64,000 bases of DNA, taken from positions 16,989 to 80,988 of the forward strand of contig JAPOVR010000087.1 of assembly GCA_026708005.1 (NCBI GenBank), written 5' to 3'. The position numbers and the translations under genes were made by a program. Positions 1-8,486 of this stretch are shown in pieces. This DNA is from Actinomycetes bacterium (GTDB lineage: Bacteria; Actinomycetota; Thermoleophilia; Gaiellales; Gaiellaceae). The notes beneath the pieces were generated by a model, which worked only from the letters and a program-made list of their open reading frames with translations, made no database searches and was not told the DNA's origin. The first letter of the stretch is position 1; each line of letters begins with the position of its first letter.

Positions 1-1350
1 CTCGACCTGCGCCGGCCGCGGATGCAGCGGAACCTTCGCCACCGGGCGCTTCTCGTGGCGACCATTCGGCGGGTGATGGAAGAGCATGGGTTCATGGATA
101 TCCAGACGCCTGTGCTCTTCAAGCCAACCCCCGAGGGCGCGCGCGACTTCGTGGTGCCGAGCCGGCTGCATCAAGGTCGCTTCTTCGCCCTGCCGCAGTC
201 GCCTCAGATCCTGAAGCAGCTGCTCGTCATCTCAGGGTTCGAGCGCTACTACCAGATCGCGATCTGCTTTCGGGACGAGGACCTGCGGGCCGACCGTGTG
301 CAGGAGATCACGCAGCTGGACGTCGAGATGGCGTTTCCCGACGAGGACGGCCTGTTCGCGCTTATGGAGCGGATGATCGCGTCGGTCTGGGAGGAGTGCA
401 TCGGTGTCGAGCTCGAGACGCCGTTTGCCCGGATGACGCACGTGAGCGCGCACGAGCGGTACGGGTCTGACAAGCCCGATCTCCGGTTCGGTCTCGAGAT
501 CGAGGACGCCACCGAGGTCACGCGAGGCTCGGAGTTCAGGGTTTTCGCGAACGCGCCGTGCGTGCGGTACCTCACCGTCCCGCGGGCATACTCGCGCACG
601 GACCTCGCCAGGCTCGAGGAGGTCGCGAAGGAGTGGGGCGCGAAGGGGCTCGCCTACCTCGTGTACGGCGACGGCGGCGAGGCTCGCTCGCCGATCGCGA
701 AGTTCCTCTCGGCGAACGAGCTCCAGGCCTTCCGGGCCGCGCCGGGCTCGACGGTGCTGTTCGGTGCGGGCGAGGCGAGCGAGGTCGCGCGCGTCTTGGG
801 GCAGCTGCGGCTTCACCTCGGCGCCGAGCTGCGCCTGATCGACGAGGACGCCTGGCAGTTCGTCTGGATCACGGAGTTTCCGCTGCTCCACTGGGACGAG
901 GACGAGCGGCGCTGGCAGGCCGTCCACCACCCGTTCACCCGGCCGGCGCCGGGCTCGACGGAGCTGCTCGACTCCGACCCTGCGGCCGCGACCGCCCACG
1001 CGTACGACCTCACAGTGAACGGCATCGAGATCGGCGGGGGCTCGTTCAGGATCCACGAGCCCGATCTGCAGGCGAAGGTCTTCGACGTGCTACAGATGAC
1101 CGAGGAGGAGCAGCGCGCGAAGTTCGGCTTCCTCCTCGATGCGCTGGCCCTGGGAGCGCCGCCGCACGGCGGCATCGCGTTCGGGATCGAGCGGCTGCTG
1201 ATGGCGCTCCTCCGAGAGCCCAACCTCAGAGACGTGATCGCCTTCCCGAAGAACCAGGCCGGGCTCGACCCGATGAGCGGCGCTCCGGCACGGATCGAGG
1301 ACTCCCAGCTTCGCGAGCTCGGTCTGCGCTCGCCGGAGCCGACGTTCTAG
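1..1350 (+). CDS. aspS: Aspartyl-tRNA synthetase, 5' end missing
   Basis: Class II aminoacyl-tRNA synthetase that charges tRNA-Asp with aspartate. The reading frame is open from base 1, so the N-terminal OB-fold lies outside the window; the visible part starts at the conserved LDLRRPRMQRNL segment. Motif 2 (FRDEDLRADR) is near base 268 and motif 3 (GIAFGIERLLMAL) near base 1174, with the bacterial GAD-type insertion between them. About 450 residues are visible against the usual 590, so only the anticodon-binding domain is lost. The C-terminal segment (DPMSGAP) is of the type seen in many enzymes that also charge tRNA-Asn, but discrimination cannot be decided from this alone. Confidence 0.97.
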   Translation, partial: LDLRRPRMQRNLRHRALLVATIRRVMEEHGFMDIQTPVLFKPTPEGARDFVVPSRLHQGRFFALPQSPQILKQLLVISGFERYYQIAICFRDEDLRADRVQEITQLDVEMAFPDEDGLFALMERMIASVWEECIGVELETPFARMTHVSAHERYGSDKPDLRFGLEIEDATEVTRGSEFRVFANAPCVRYLTVPRAYSRTDLARLEEVAKEWGAKGLAYLVYGDGGEARSPIAKFLSANELQAFRAAPGSTVLFGAGEASEVARVLGQLRLHLGAELRLIDEDAWQFVWITEFPLLHWDEDERRWQAVHHPFTRPAPGSTELLDSDPAAATAHAYDLTVNGIEIGGGSFRIHEPDLQAKVFDVLQMTEEEQRAKFGFLLDALALGAPPHGGIAFGIERLLMALLREPNLRDVIAFPKNQAGLDPMSGAPARIEDSQLRELGLRSPEPTF

Positions 1351-1479
1351 CTGTCGGCCCGGCGCGAAGCACGTCCTGACGATTCGGGCGCGCGTCGGCG
1401 GCCCGCTGAGCGCCTACGCCGGCTAATCCTCGCCGCCCCGCCGGCCAAGGGTTGAGCGCTCCTCGGTCGAGCCTTGCGC

Positions 1480-1485
1480 TACGGT
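1480..1485 (+). promoter_or_regulatory. -10 box (TACGGT) of mnmA
   Basis: TACGGT lies 6 nt before GTG 1492. This is the spacing seen at many other starts in the window and implies a leaderless mnmA transcript. No Shine-Dalgarno sequence precedes the start. Confidence 0.6.
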
Positions 1486-1491
1486 GGCGTC

Positions 1492-2775
1492 GTGCAGGAG
1501 CTCACCGGCGATGCATCCGAAGGAGAGGACTGGGCCTGGATTCGCCTCGGCGTCGAGGATCAGCTGATCCGACAGGCCACAGGCGGTGGACCCGGAGCCG
1601 CCGAGCTCTGCCGATCGCTGGAGGGCCTCTCGCTGTTGGAGGCGGCTGCGTGCGGCGGCGCGCCGCTCATGCTCGACGCGCTCCATGTCGCCCTCGGGCC
1701 CGCGGTCGCCGCTGACTCCTCGCCCGATCGCCTCGTCGTCGCGATGAGCGGTGGAGTCGACAGCGCGGTCGCGCTTCACCATGGGCGGGACGCCGGGCAC
1801 GCGCCCATCGGGGTCACGCTGCGGCTCTGGGTCGATCCGGCTGCGCCCGACCATGATCGGGCCTGCTGCTCGCCGCGGGCCGCTCGCGCCGCCCGCGCGC
1901 TGTGCCACTCGCTCGCGATCCCACACGTTACGCTCGACCTTCGCGAGCGCTTCAGGAAGCGCATCGTCGCGCCGTTCATCGATGGATACGCGCGCGGGGA
2001 GACCCCGAACCCCTGCGTGCGATGCAACGGTCTGTTCCGCTTCGACGAGCTCGCCCAGTTCGCGTCCAGGCTCGGCGCCGCGCGGCTTGCAACCGGCCAC
2101 TACGCGCGGATCGTCCGCCGCAACGGTCGTCTGCTGGTCGCCCGCGCCCACGATGTCGAGAGAGACCAGTCCTACATGCTGGCACGCCTGCCGCCGTGGG
2201 TGCTGTCGCTCCTCTGGTTTCCCCTCGGGGAGCAGACGAAGGGCGAGACCAGAGCCCAGGCACGGGCGCTGGGGCTCGAGGCAGCCGAGCGGCGCTCGAG
2301 CCAGGAGGCGTGCTTCCTCGGAGGCAGCGACTACCGCGACTTCCTCGCGCGGCATGGCCTCAAGCCCGCGGACGGGCCGGTGCTCGACGCGGACGGGCGA
2401 GAGCTGGGTCGCCACGGCGGCTTCTGGCGCTTCACGGCCGGGCAGCGCCGCGGGCTCGCGCTGGGAGGGACGCGCATGCCGCTGTACGTAGTCGAGACCG
2501 ACGCCTCCACCAACACGCTGACCGTCGGCCCTCGCACTGCGCTCGGGCGAACCCGCGTCCGCGTCGATCCCGGCGAGCTCTATGCGCCCGTCGAGCGAGC
2601 CGACGTCGCGCTGCGCTACGGCTCGCCAGCCGTCGCCTCACGTATCCTGCCTGAGGTTGGCGGCTTCTCGGTTGAGCTCGACGAGCCGGTGTTCGGGGTG
2701 GCGCGCGGACAGGTCGCGGTTGTGTACGAGGAGGATGCCGTGGTTGGAGCCGGCCTGATCAGCGACGCACGCTGA
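1492..2775 (+). CDS. mnmA: tRNA-specific 2-thiouridylase MnmA with N-terminal extension
   Basis: Thiolates U34 of tRNA-Lys, -Glu and -Gln using sulfur relayed from a cysteine desulfurase. The PP-loop (AMSGGVDSAVAL), the catalytic Cys of NPCVRCN, and the second Cys of SQEACFLGG are all present, so the enzyme should be active. GTG 1492 is preferred over TTG 1474 because it sits 6 nt after a -10 hexamer. About 80 residues precede the PP-loop. They look like a degenerate NifU/IscU-type scaffold domain (the VEDQLIRQATGGGPG region) without the scaffold cysteines; that assignment is an inference. Confidence 0.93.
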   Translation: MQELTGDASEGEDWAWIRLGVEDQLIRQATGGGPGAAELCRSLEGLSLLEAAACGGAPLMLDALHVALGPAVAADSSPDRLVVAMSGGVDSAVALHHGRDAGHAPIGVTLRLWVDPAAPDHDRACCSPRAARAARALCHSLAIPHVTLDLRERFRKRIVAPFIDGYARGETPNPCVRCNGLFRFDELAQFASRLGAARLATGHYARIVRRNGRLLVARAHDVERDQSYMLARLPPWVLSLLWFPLGEQTKGETRAQARALGLEAAERRSSQEACFLGGSDYRDFLARHGLKPADGPVLDADGRELGRHGGFWRFTAGQRRGLALGGTRMPLYVVETDASTNTLTVGPRTALGRTRVRVDPGELYAPVERADVALRYGSPAVASRILPEVGGFSVELDEPVFGVARGQVAVVYEEDAVVGAGLISDAR

Positions 2776-2795
2776 GTGGAGGCGGCGAGCGCCAC

Positions 2796-2801
2796 TACTA
2801 T
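2796..2801 (+). promoter_or_regulatory. -10 box (TACTAT) of the DUF948 gene
   Basis: TACTAT is followed after 7 nt by ATG 2809, implying a leaderless start just downstream of mnmA. Confidence 0.55.
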
Positions 2802-2808
2802 CTACACC

Positions 2809-3348
2809 ATGCCGCTGGCCAGTTTCGAGGCGATCGATGTGCTCTGGATCTGCCTCAGCGTCTTTCTCGTGCTCGTTGCGGTTGCCTTGGCGGTAATGCT
2901 CGTTCGGCTTGCCGAGGCCGCGAGGCGCCTCACATCGCTGCTGAGGGGACTCGAGGACGAGGCTCCACCGCTCATCAACAAGGTGGGCGGCACCGTCGAC
3001 CGCGTGAACCTCCAGCTCGACAAGGCAGACGTCGCAACGACGAGCGCGGTGGACGCCGTCGTCGCGATCGACAAGGCCGTTCGAACGGTCACCGCCGGCC
3101 TCGCCTGGCCCGTGAAGAAGGTCTCCGCTCTCTGTACAGGTGCCAAGCACGGAGCGTCCTCGCTGAAGGTCGAAGCGGATATGGCGTGGGCCTACGAGGC
3201 CGGCAAGCAGGCAGCCGCCCGGCGGGAGCGGGATATCGAGGATGACCTGGCACAGCGGCCCGAGGTGCTAGACGAGCCGAGCCCGCCGAGATCGCCGCGG
3301 CCCTCGCCACCGATCCCGCACTCCAAGCCGCCTGAGCCCACCGACTGA
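2809..3348 (+). CDS. DUF948-family membrane-anchored protein
   Basis: A 179-residue protein with one N-terminal membrane segment (about residues 8-32, rich in Leu/Val/Ala) followed by a helical stretch with regularly spaced hydrophobic residues and a Pro-rich tail (PPRSPRPSPP). This is the layout of DUF948 proteins, found in Gram-positives and of unknown function, and sometimes compared with methyl-accepting coiled coils. The start is set by TACTAT 7 nt upstream; the longer in-frame start at 2776 would overlap the promoter. It lies between mnmA and alaS, a frequent position for this family in actinobacteria. Confidence 0.75.
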   Translation: MPLASFEAIDVLWICLSVFLVLVAVALAVMLVRLAEAARRLTSLLRGLEDEAPPLINKVGGTVDRVNLQLDKADVATTSAVDAVVAIDKAVRTVTAGLAWPVKKVSALCTGAKHGASSLKVEADMAWAYEAGKQAAARRERDIEDDLAQRPEVLDEPSPPRSPRPSPPIPHSKPPEPTD

Positions 3349-3516
3349 TCAGCAGGCGATCCGAGCGCGCGGCCCGGCCGCTGCGCCCCCCCCGCCGGCC
3401 GCCGTGGATCCCTCGTCGCACGCCGATAGACCTCCGCGGCCCCATCCACGGCCGCGCGCGGCACCAACGCTGCCGCGGAGGGCCGATCGGCCATCGACCG
3501 GCCGGGCGGGCGGGCG

Positions 3517-3522
3517 TACAAT
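3517..3522 (+). promoter_or_regulatory. -10 box (TACAAT) of alaS, with -35-like TCGACC at 3494
   Basis: TACAAT is 6 nt before ATG 3529. A TCGACC hexamer lies 17 nt upstream of it, resembling a sigma-70 -35 box. The transcript would start at or next to the initiation codon. Confidence 0.7.
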
Positions 3523-3528
3523 CGAACG

Positions 3529-6099
3529 ATGCGCACGGCAGCCGAGCTCCGCGAGGGCTTCCTGTCCTTCTTCGAGGAGAAGGACCACCTCCGGCGACCC
3601 TCCGGCTCGCTTGTGCCAGCCACCTACGACCCGTCTGTCCTCCTCACGACGGCCGGTATGCAGCCGCTCAAGCCCTACTTCCTCGGGCTTGAGTCGCCGC
3701 CGGCTCCACGGCTCGTGACGGTCCAGAAGTGCTTCCGCACGACCGACATCGACTTTGTCGGCCTGACCGGGCGCCACCTCACGTTCTTCGAGATGCTCGG
3801 CAACTTCTCGCTCGGCGACTACTTCAAGGATGGCGCCGTCGACCTGGCGTGGGAGTTCGTGGCCGAGCGGCTGTCACTCCCACGCGAGCGGCTGTGGGCG
3901 ACCGTCTTCGCCGGCGACTCGGAGCTACGCCTCGGCCAGGACGAGGTGGCCGTCGCCGCCTGGCAACGGGTGGGGATTCCCGGCGAGCGGATTCGCGGCC
4001 TGCCGCGGTCGGACAACTTCTGGCAGGCCGGCCCGACGGGGCCGTGCGGCCCGTGCTCGGAGCTGTACTTCGACCGCGGAGCGGAGCACGGCTGCGCTCG
4101 TCCCGACTGCGCACCCGGGTGCGACTGCGACCGCTACCTCGAGTTCTGGAACCTCGTCTTCATGGAGTTCAACCTCCACGATGATGGGACGCTCACCCCG
4201 CTCCCCGAGCAGAACATCGACACAGGCCTCGGGGTCGAGCGCGGCTCTGCGCTCATGCAGGACGTCGACTCGGTGTATGAGACCGACGGCTTTCGCTCGA
4301 TCATCGACTGGGTGACAGAGGAGACCGGCACTCTCTGGGGGGAGTCCGAGAGCGCGACCAAGGCGCACCGCGTGCTCGCCGACCACGGGCGGGCGATGAC
4401 GTTTCTTGTCGGCGACGGGGTCGTCCCTGCCAACGAGGGCCGCGGCTACGTCCTGCGACGCGTCATCCGCCGCGCGATCCAACACGGCTCGCGCCTCGGG
4501 CTCGAGCCACCGTTCGTCGCCGCGCTCTCCGACATCGTGATCGACCTGATGAGCCCGGTCTACGGTGACCTCGCCGCCAACCGCACCGAGATTCACGATG
4601 TGCTCGGCGCCGAGGAGGAGCGCTTCTCGCAGACGCTGAAGACCGGTCTGCGGCTGTTCGATGAGGTGCTTGAGCGCAGCTCGAACCGCATCGCGGGCGA
4701 TGATGCCTTCCGGCTGCACGACACCTACGGCTTCCCGCTCGAGCTGACGCGCGAGCTGGCGGACGAGCGAGGCCTCGCCGTGGACGAGGACGGCTTCGAG
4801 CAGCTCATGGCGGAGCAGCGAGAGCGGTCGCGGGCCGGACGCGGGAGCGAGGTCGAGCAGGCGGCGCAGTTCGCACGGAGCGCGAGCTTCAACACCGAGT
4901 TCGTCGGGTACGAGAAGCTCGACGTCCTCACGCAGCTGGGCGCCTGCGAGGCCACTGGCAACGGCTGCTTTCTCGGCAAGCTGCGGGAGTCGCCGTTCTA
5001 TCCGGAGGGAGGCGGCCAGGTCTCCGATGCAGGGTGGATCGAGCACGAGGAAGGCAGCCGCGCCGAGGTCGTTCAGGCCTACCGGCTCGGCGACGATCAG
5101 GCGCTGCTCCTGCGTGGAGACGGCTTCGCGGAGGGTGATCGGATACGTGCGGTCGTCAACTGGGGCAAGCGGTTTCCGACCGAGGCAAACCACACGGCGA
5201 CCCATCTCCTGCACGGCGCGCTCCGCGAGGTGCTCGGCGACCACGTGCGCCAGGCCGGCTCCTCGGTGCAGCCCGACAAGCTGCGCTTCGACTTCTCGCA
5301 CGGCCAAGCGCTCACGCCGGCCGAGCGCGAGCGCGTCGAGTCGCTGGTTAACGAGCGGATCTTCGCGAACAGCCCGGTACGCGCCTACACCGTCTCCCTC
5401 GAGGAGGCAAAGCGCCTCGGCACCACGATGCTCTTCGGAGAGAAGTACGGCGAGCACGTTCGCGTGCTCGAGGTCGGCGGGGTCTCCCGTGAGCTCTGCG
5501 GTGGCACGCACGTCCGGTCGAGCGCGGAGATCGGCGCGTTCAAGATCCTCGCGGAAAGCTCGACCGGTGCGACGACCCGGCGAATCGAGGCGGTCACCTC
5601 GCGTGCAGCGGGCAGCTACCTCTTCGAGCAGGAGCGTGAGGTGCGACACCTCAGCCAGCTGCTCGAGGACGAGCGCAAGGCTCGTGCCAAGCTCGCACGC
5701 GAAGCGCAGCGGTCGGGCTCGCGCGCAGACGACCTGGCGGAAGAGCTGCTTGACGCAGCGCGCGAGGTGGACGGCATCACCGTTCTCATTGCCCAGACAG
5801 GGCGGATGGAGGCCGACGCGCTCCTCCAGCTGTCGGACACGCTCAAGCAGCGTCGCGAGCCGGCGACGGTCGTGCTGGGAGCCCCGTCAAACGGCCGTCT
5901 CAACCTCGTAGCGAACTTCTCCCAGAGCGCCGTCGACCGCGGCGCGAGTGCCGCGGACGCCATCAGGACCGCCTGCGCGATCGTGGGCGGCGGTGGCGGC
6001 GGGCGCCCAACGATGGCCCGCGGAGCCGGCACTGACCTCGACCGCCTCGACGAGGCGCTCAAAGCCGTCGAACAGGCCGTGGTCGAAGCGCTCGGCTGA
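3529..6099 (+). CDS. alaS: Alanyl-tRNA synthetase
   Basis: Charges tRNA-Ala and hydrolyses mischarged Ser/Gly-tRNA-Ala. It has 856 residues, close to the usual 875. The class II catalytic domain opens with LRRPSGSLVP and the conserved FRTTDIDFVG and FFEMLGNFSLGD blocks. The editing domain has the HxxxH metal site in NHTATHLLHG and the distal CGGTHV. The C-Ala domain closes with a Gly-rich GGGGGGRPTMARG segment. No frameshift or truncation is seen. The start follows a clear leaderless promoter. Confidence 0.98.
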   Translation: MRTAAELREGFLSFFEEKDHLRRPSGSLVPATYDPSVLLTTAGMQPLKPYFLGLESPPAPRLVTVQKCFRTTDIDFVGLTGRHLTFFEMLGNFSLGDYFKDGAVDLAWEFVAERLSLPRERLWATVFAGDSELRLGQDEVAVAAWQRVGIPGERIRGLPRSDNFWQAGPTGPCGPCSELYFDRGAEHGCARPDCAPGCDCDRYLEFWNLVFMEFNLHDDGTLTPLPEQNIDTGLGVERGSALMQDVDSVYETDGFRSIIDWVTEETGTLWGESESATKAHRVLADHGRAMTFLVGDGVVPANEGRGYVLRRVIRRAIQHGSRLGLEPPFVAALSDIVIDLMSPVYGDLAANRTEIHDVLGAEEERFSQTLKTGLRLFDEVLERSSNRIAGDDAFRLHDTYGFPLELTRELADERGLAVDEDGFEQLMAEQRERSRAGRGSEVEQAAQFARSASFNTEFVGYEKLDVLTQLGACEATGNGCFLGKLRESPFYPEGGGQVSDAGWIEHEEGSRAEVVQAYRLGDDQALLLRGDGFAEGDRIRAVVNWGKRFPTEANHTATHLLHGALREVLGDHVRQAGSSVQPDKLRFDFSHGQALTPAERERVESLVNERIFANSPVRAYTVSLEEAKRLGTTMLFGEKYGEHVRVLEVGGVSRELCGGTHVRSSAEIGAFKILAESSTGATTRRIEAVTSRAAGSYLFEQEREVRHLSQLLEDERKARAKLAREAQRSGSRADDLAEELLDAAREVDGITVLIAQTGRMEADALLQLSDTLKQRREPATVVLGAPSNGRLNLVANFSQSAVDRGASAADAIRTACAIVGGGGGGRPTMARGAGTDLDRLDEALKAVEQAVVEALG

Positions 6100-6267
6100 A
6101 CGGCCGCCGTCCCGGACGCAACCGCTCTCTCGCGCGCAGCGCTCGGGCAGCCCACGTTGCCACGGCATCGTCCACGCTCATTGGATCAAGACGGCCCTGC
6201 GCTGGTGGGTGGGATGAAGCGTCGCGGCCGGCTGGCCGATGGGCGCCGATGCGCCAAATCGCGCCGT

Positions 6268-6273
6268 TACAAT
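6268..6273 (+). promoter_or_regulatory. -10 box (TACAAT) ahead of ruvX
   Basis: TACAAT is 6 nt before ATG 6280. That ATG opens an 8-codon reading frame rather than ruvX itself, so ruvX would be translated by coupling from a leaderless mini-ORF. Confidence 0.6.
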
Positions 6274-6279
6274 CGAGAG

Positions 6280-6303
6280 ATGGTGGGGATCGCCGGCGAG
6301 TGA
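6280..6303 (+). CDS. Leaderless mini-ORF coupled to ruvX
   Basis: Seven codons (MVGIAGE) and TGA, starting 6 nt after TACAAT. Its stop overlaps the ruvX initiator as GTGA. The peptide itself probably has no function; the likely role is to load ribosomes on a transcript that has no Shine-Dalgarno. Alternatively ruvX starts at an in-frame ATG at 6249, which would place the promoter inside the gene. Confidence 0.4.
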   Translation: MVGIAGE

Positions 6304-6698
6304 GGGTGCTTGCGATCGACTACGGGGAGGCACGAACCGGGCTTGCGATATCGGATCCGACCGGCACGCTCGCACGGCCGCTCGAGACCGTCGAGCAGGC
6401 GGCGACCGAGACGGGCTTGGGGCGCATCCTCGAGGTCGCCACACGCGAGCAAGCGACCCGCATCGTCGTTGGCATGCCCTTGACGCTCAAGGGCGAGCGC
6501 GGTGCCCAAGCGCGCGCCACGGAGCAGTTCATCGCCGACCTCCAGGCTCGCACAGCCATTCCCATTGAGAGTTTCGATGAGCGCTTCACGACACGGGTTG
6601 CGCAACGCCACGCGGCGCCCGGCCAGCCGGACGATCCGGTGGCGGCAGCGCACCTGCTCACGGGCTTCTTGACATGGCTGAGCGGCCGCCGCGAGTAA
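6300..6698 (+). CDS. ruvX: Putative Holliday junction resolvase / pre-16S rRNA nuclease YqgF (RuvX)
   Basis: A 132-residue RNase H-fold protein. Its opening VLAIDYGEARTG carries the first acidic residue, IVVGMPLTLKGE the glycine loop, and FDERFTT the second acidic residue. A late Asp in PDDPVAAAHLL completes the site. The family processes the 5' end of pre-16S rRNA and may act on branched DNA. The GTG start at 6300 matches the usual N terminus of the family and overlaps the mini-ORF stop; ATG 6249 would add 17 unrelated residues. The 3' end overlaps mltG by 25 nt. Confidence 0.9.
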   Translation: MRVLAIDYGEARTGLAISDPTGTLARPLETVEQAATETGLGRILEVATREQATRIVVGMPLTLKGERGAQARATEQFIADLQARTAIPIESFDERFTTRVAQRHAAPGQPDDPVAAAHLLTGFLTWLSGRRE

Positions 6699-7642
6699 TC
6701 CTCCCGCCTGATCGGGAGGATCCGGGCCGCCCGCCCCGGCGCCGAGGTGGCGGGATTGCCATGCCGGTCGCCGCCCTGGTCGGGCTTGCCATCGGCATCG
6801 CCGCGCTGATCGTCGTGGTGGCGGCCACGCGCGGCGGCAATTCGCAGCCGGCCGAGACAGTCGTTCCGGAGGTGCCCGAGCCCCAGCTCGAGCTGCTGCG
6901 GATCGTGTTCCCCGAGGGCTTTACGATCGAGGAGATGGCCGAACGGGTCACGGCTGTCAACGGGATCGCAAAGGAGCACCGTGGGATCACGCCGTCTCTG
7001 TCGGCCAGCGCGTACCGCCAGGTGGCGCAGAACACGAGCCTCATCCCGGAGGGTTTCCTGGCGACCTACGAGAATCCGCCGACCCTTGAGGGCTTCCTGT
7101 TCCCGGCCACCTACCAGTTCACCGAAGAGACGACGACGCGCGAGCTGATCGAGCAGCAGATCGCGCAGTTCGAGCGAACCTGGGCACAGCTCGATCTCAG
7201 CTTCGCCGAGCGCCAGGCGCTCACGGCGTATGACGTCCTGATCATCGCGTCGATGATCGAGGAGGAGGTCAGAGAGCCCCGTGAGCGCGAGCTGGCTGCG
7301 GCGGTGATCTACAACCGCCTCAACGCGGGAATGACGCTGGGGATCGACTCGACAGTGCGCTACGGGCTCGGCATCCCGGCGACGGAGTCCCTGCGCAGGT
7401 CCCAGCTGCAAAGCGACAACCCCTACAACACGCGCAAGCTCCTTGGCTTGCCACCGACCCCGATCTCAAACCCGGGCCTAGAGTCGATGCGCGCGGCTGC
7501 GCAGCCCGCAGACAAGCCCTTCCTCTTCTACGCGCGGCGCAAGGACTGCCAGACGCACTTCTTCACGGAGAGCGAGGCGAAGTTCCTGGCCTTTCTCGAC
7601 GGGCCGAACTCGTTCAGGCAAGGTCCAAACCGATGCGCGTAG
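6674..7642 (+). CDS. mltG: Endolytic murein transglycosylase MltG
   Basis: A membrane-bound lytic transglycosylase of 322 residues that cleaves nascent glycan strands. A basic cytoplasmic tail (PPRRRGGG) is followed by one membrane segment (about residues 28-50). A LysM-like segment and the YceG domain follow, with LEGFLFPATY, the catalytic Glu in ASMIEEEV, and DSTVRYGLG. It overlaps both ruvX and aroE, so it is in one transcription unit with them. The ruvX-mltG-aroE order is common in Gram-positive bacteria. Confidence 0.95.
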   Translation: MAERPPRVILPPDREDPGRPPRRRGGGIAMPVAALVGLAIGIAALIVVVAATRGGNSQPAETVVPEVPEPQLELLRIVFPEGFTIEEMAERVTAVNGIAKEHRGITPSLSASAYRQVAQNTSLIPEGFLATYENPPTLEGFLFPATYQFTEETTTRELIEQQIAQFERTWAQLDLSFAERQALTAYDVLIIASMIEEEVREPRERELAAAVIYNRLNAGMTLGIDSTVRYGLGIPATESLRRSQLQSDNPYNTRKLLGLPPTPISNPGLESMRAAAQPADKPFLFYARRKDCQTHFFTESEAKFLAFLDGPNSFRQGPNRCA

Positions 7643-8475
7643 GAGCGCAGTCGCTGCGCGCGTCTACGCGCCTCGTCGGCATCCTCGGCTGGCCCGTCGA
7701 CCACTCGCTATCGCCGCGCATGCACAACGCGGCCTTCGCGGCGCTCGGCCTCGACTGGGCCTACGTGCCGCTGCCGGTGAGACCAGGCGACGTCGGCGAG
7801 GCAGTTCGTGGTCTGGTGGCGCTTGGCTTCGCAGGCGCAAACGTGACGATCCCGCACAAGGGCGCGGTCATCCCGTTCTGCGACGAGATCGACGTAGCGG
7901 CCGAACAGGCCGAGTCAGTCAACACGCTGCTCATCGAGGGCGGCCGGGTGGTCGGCTCCAGCACCGACGGGCTCGGGGTCTCGGCGACCACCATCACCGC
8001 CGACACGCACGTGCTGTTCCTGGGCGCCGGAGGAGCCGCCCGACCCGTCGCGACGGCCCTCCTCGCCGCGGGGGCAAGATCGGTGACGGTCGCAGCGCGC
8101 CGGCCCGAGGCCGCAGCCGAACTCGCCGAGCGTTTGCGCGCGATCGCCCCCGCCGGCCTGATCGACGTTGCGCGGGAGTGGCCTCCCGCCGGTGCCGGCG
8201 GGACCGTCCTCGTGAACGCAACCCCGGTCAAGGACGTCGTTGTGGTTGAGCCGCGAGCCGACCAGCAGGTCGTCGATCTCGCGTACCGGCCCGACGGCGC
8301 GCCAACCGCCCTCGTCGCAGCCGCTCGTGCGGCGGGCTGTCCGACCGTCGTCGATGGCCTCGAGTTCCTCGTTCGGCAGGGGGCGGCAAGCTTCGAGCGC
8401 TGGACGGGCAAGCCGGCGCCCGTTGGCGTCATGCGGCAGGCCGTCCGGGGCGGGGACGATCCAGAAGCGAGGTAG
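7633..8475 (+). CDS. aroE: Shikimate dehydrogenase
   Basis: NADPH-dependent reduction of 3-dehydroshikimate to shikimate. The 280-residue protein has the substrate loop GWPVDHSLSPRMHN, the catalytic Lys in NVTIPHKG, the catalytic Asp in SSTDGLG and a Rossmann loop LGAGGAARPV. The start ATG overlaps the mltG stop by 10 nt, indicating coupling. It is the first of five shikimate-pathway activities encoded in this stretch. Confidence 0.96.
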   Translation: MRVGAQSLRASTRLVGILGWPVDHSLSPRMHNAAFAALGLDWAYVPLPVRPGDVGEAVRGLVALGFAGANVTIPHKGAVIPFCDEIDVAAEQAESVNTLLIEGGRVVGSSTDGLGVSATTITADTHVLFLGAGGAARPVATALLAAGARSVTVAARRPEAAAELAERLRAIAPAGLIDVAREWPPAGAGGTVLVNATPVKDVVVVEPRADQQVVDLAYRPDGAPTALVAAARAAGCPTVVDGLEFLVRQGAASFERWTGKPAPVGVMRQAVRGGDDPEAR

Positions 8476-8486
8476 TGTATCTCGCC

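Noticed and set aside
3925..5649. 574-residue open frame on the minus strand inside alaS
   Set aside because: Composition artefact of high GC on the opposite strand of a well-conserved gene; no family motif, no promoter or ribosome site.
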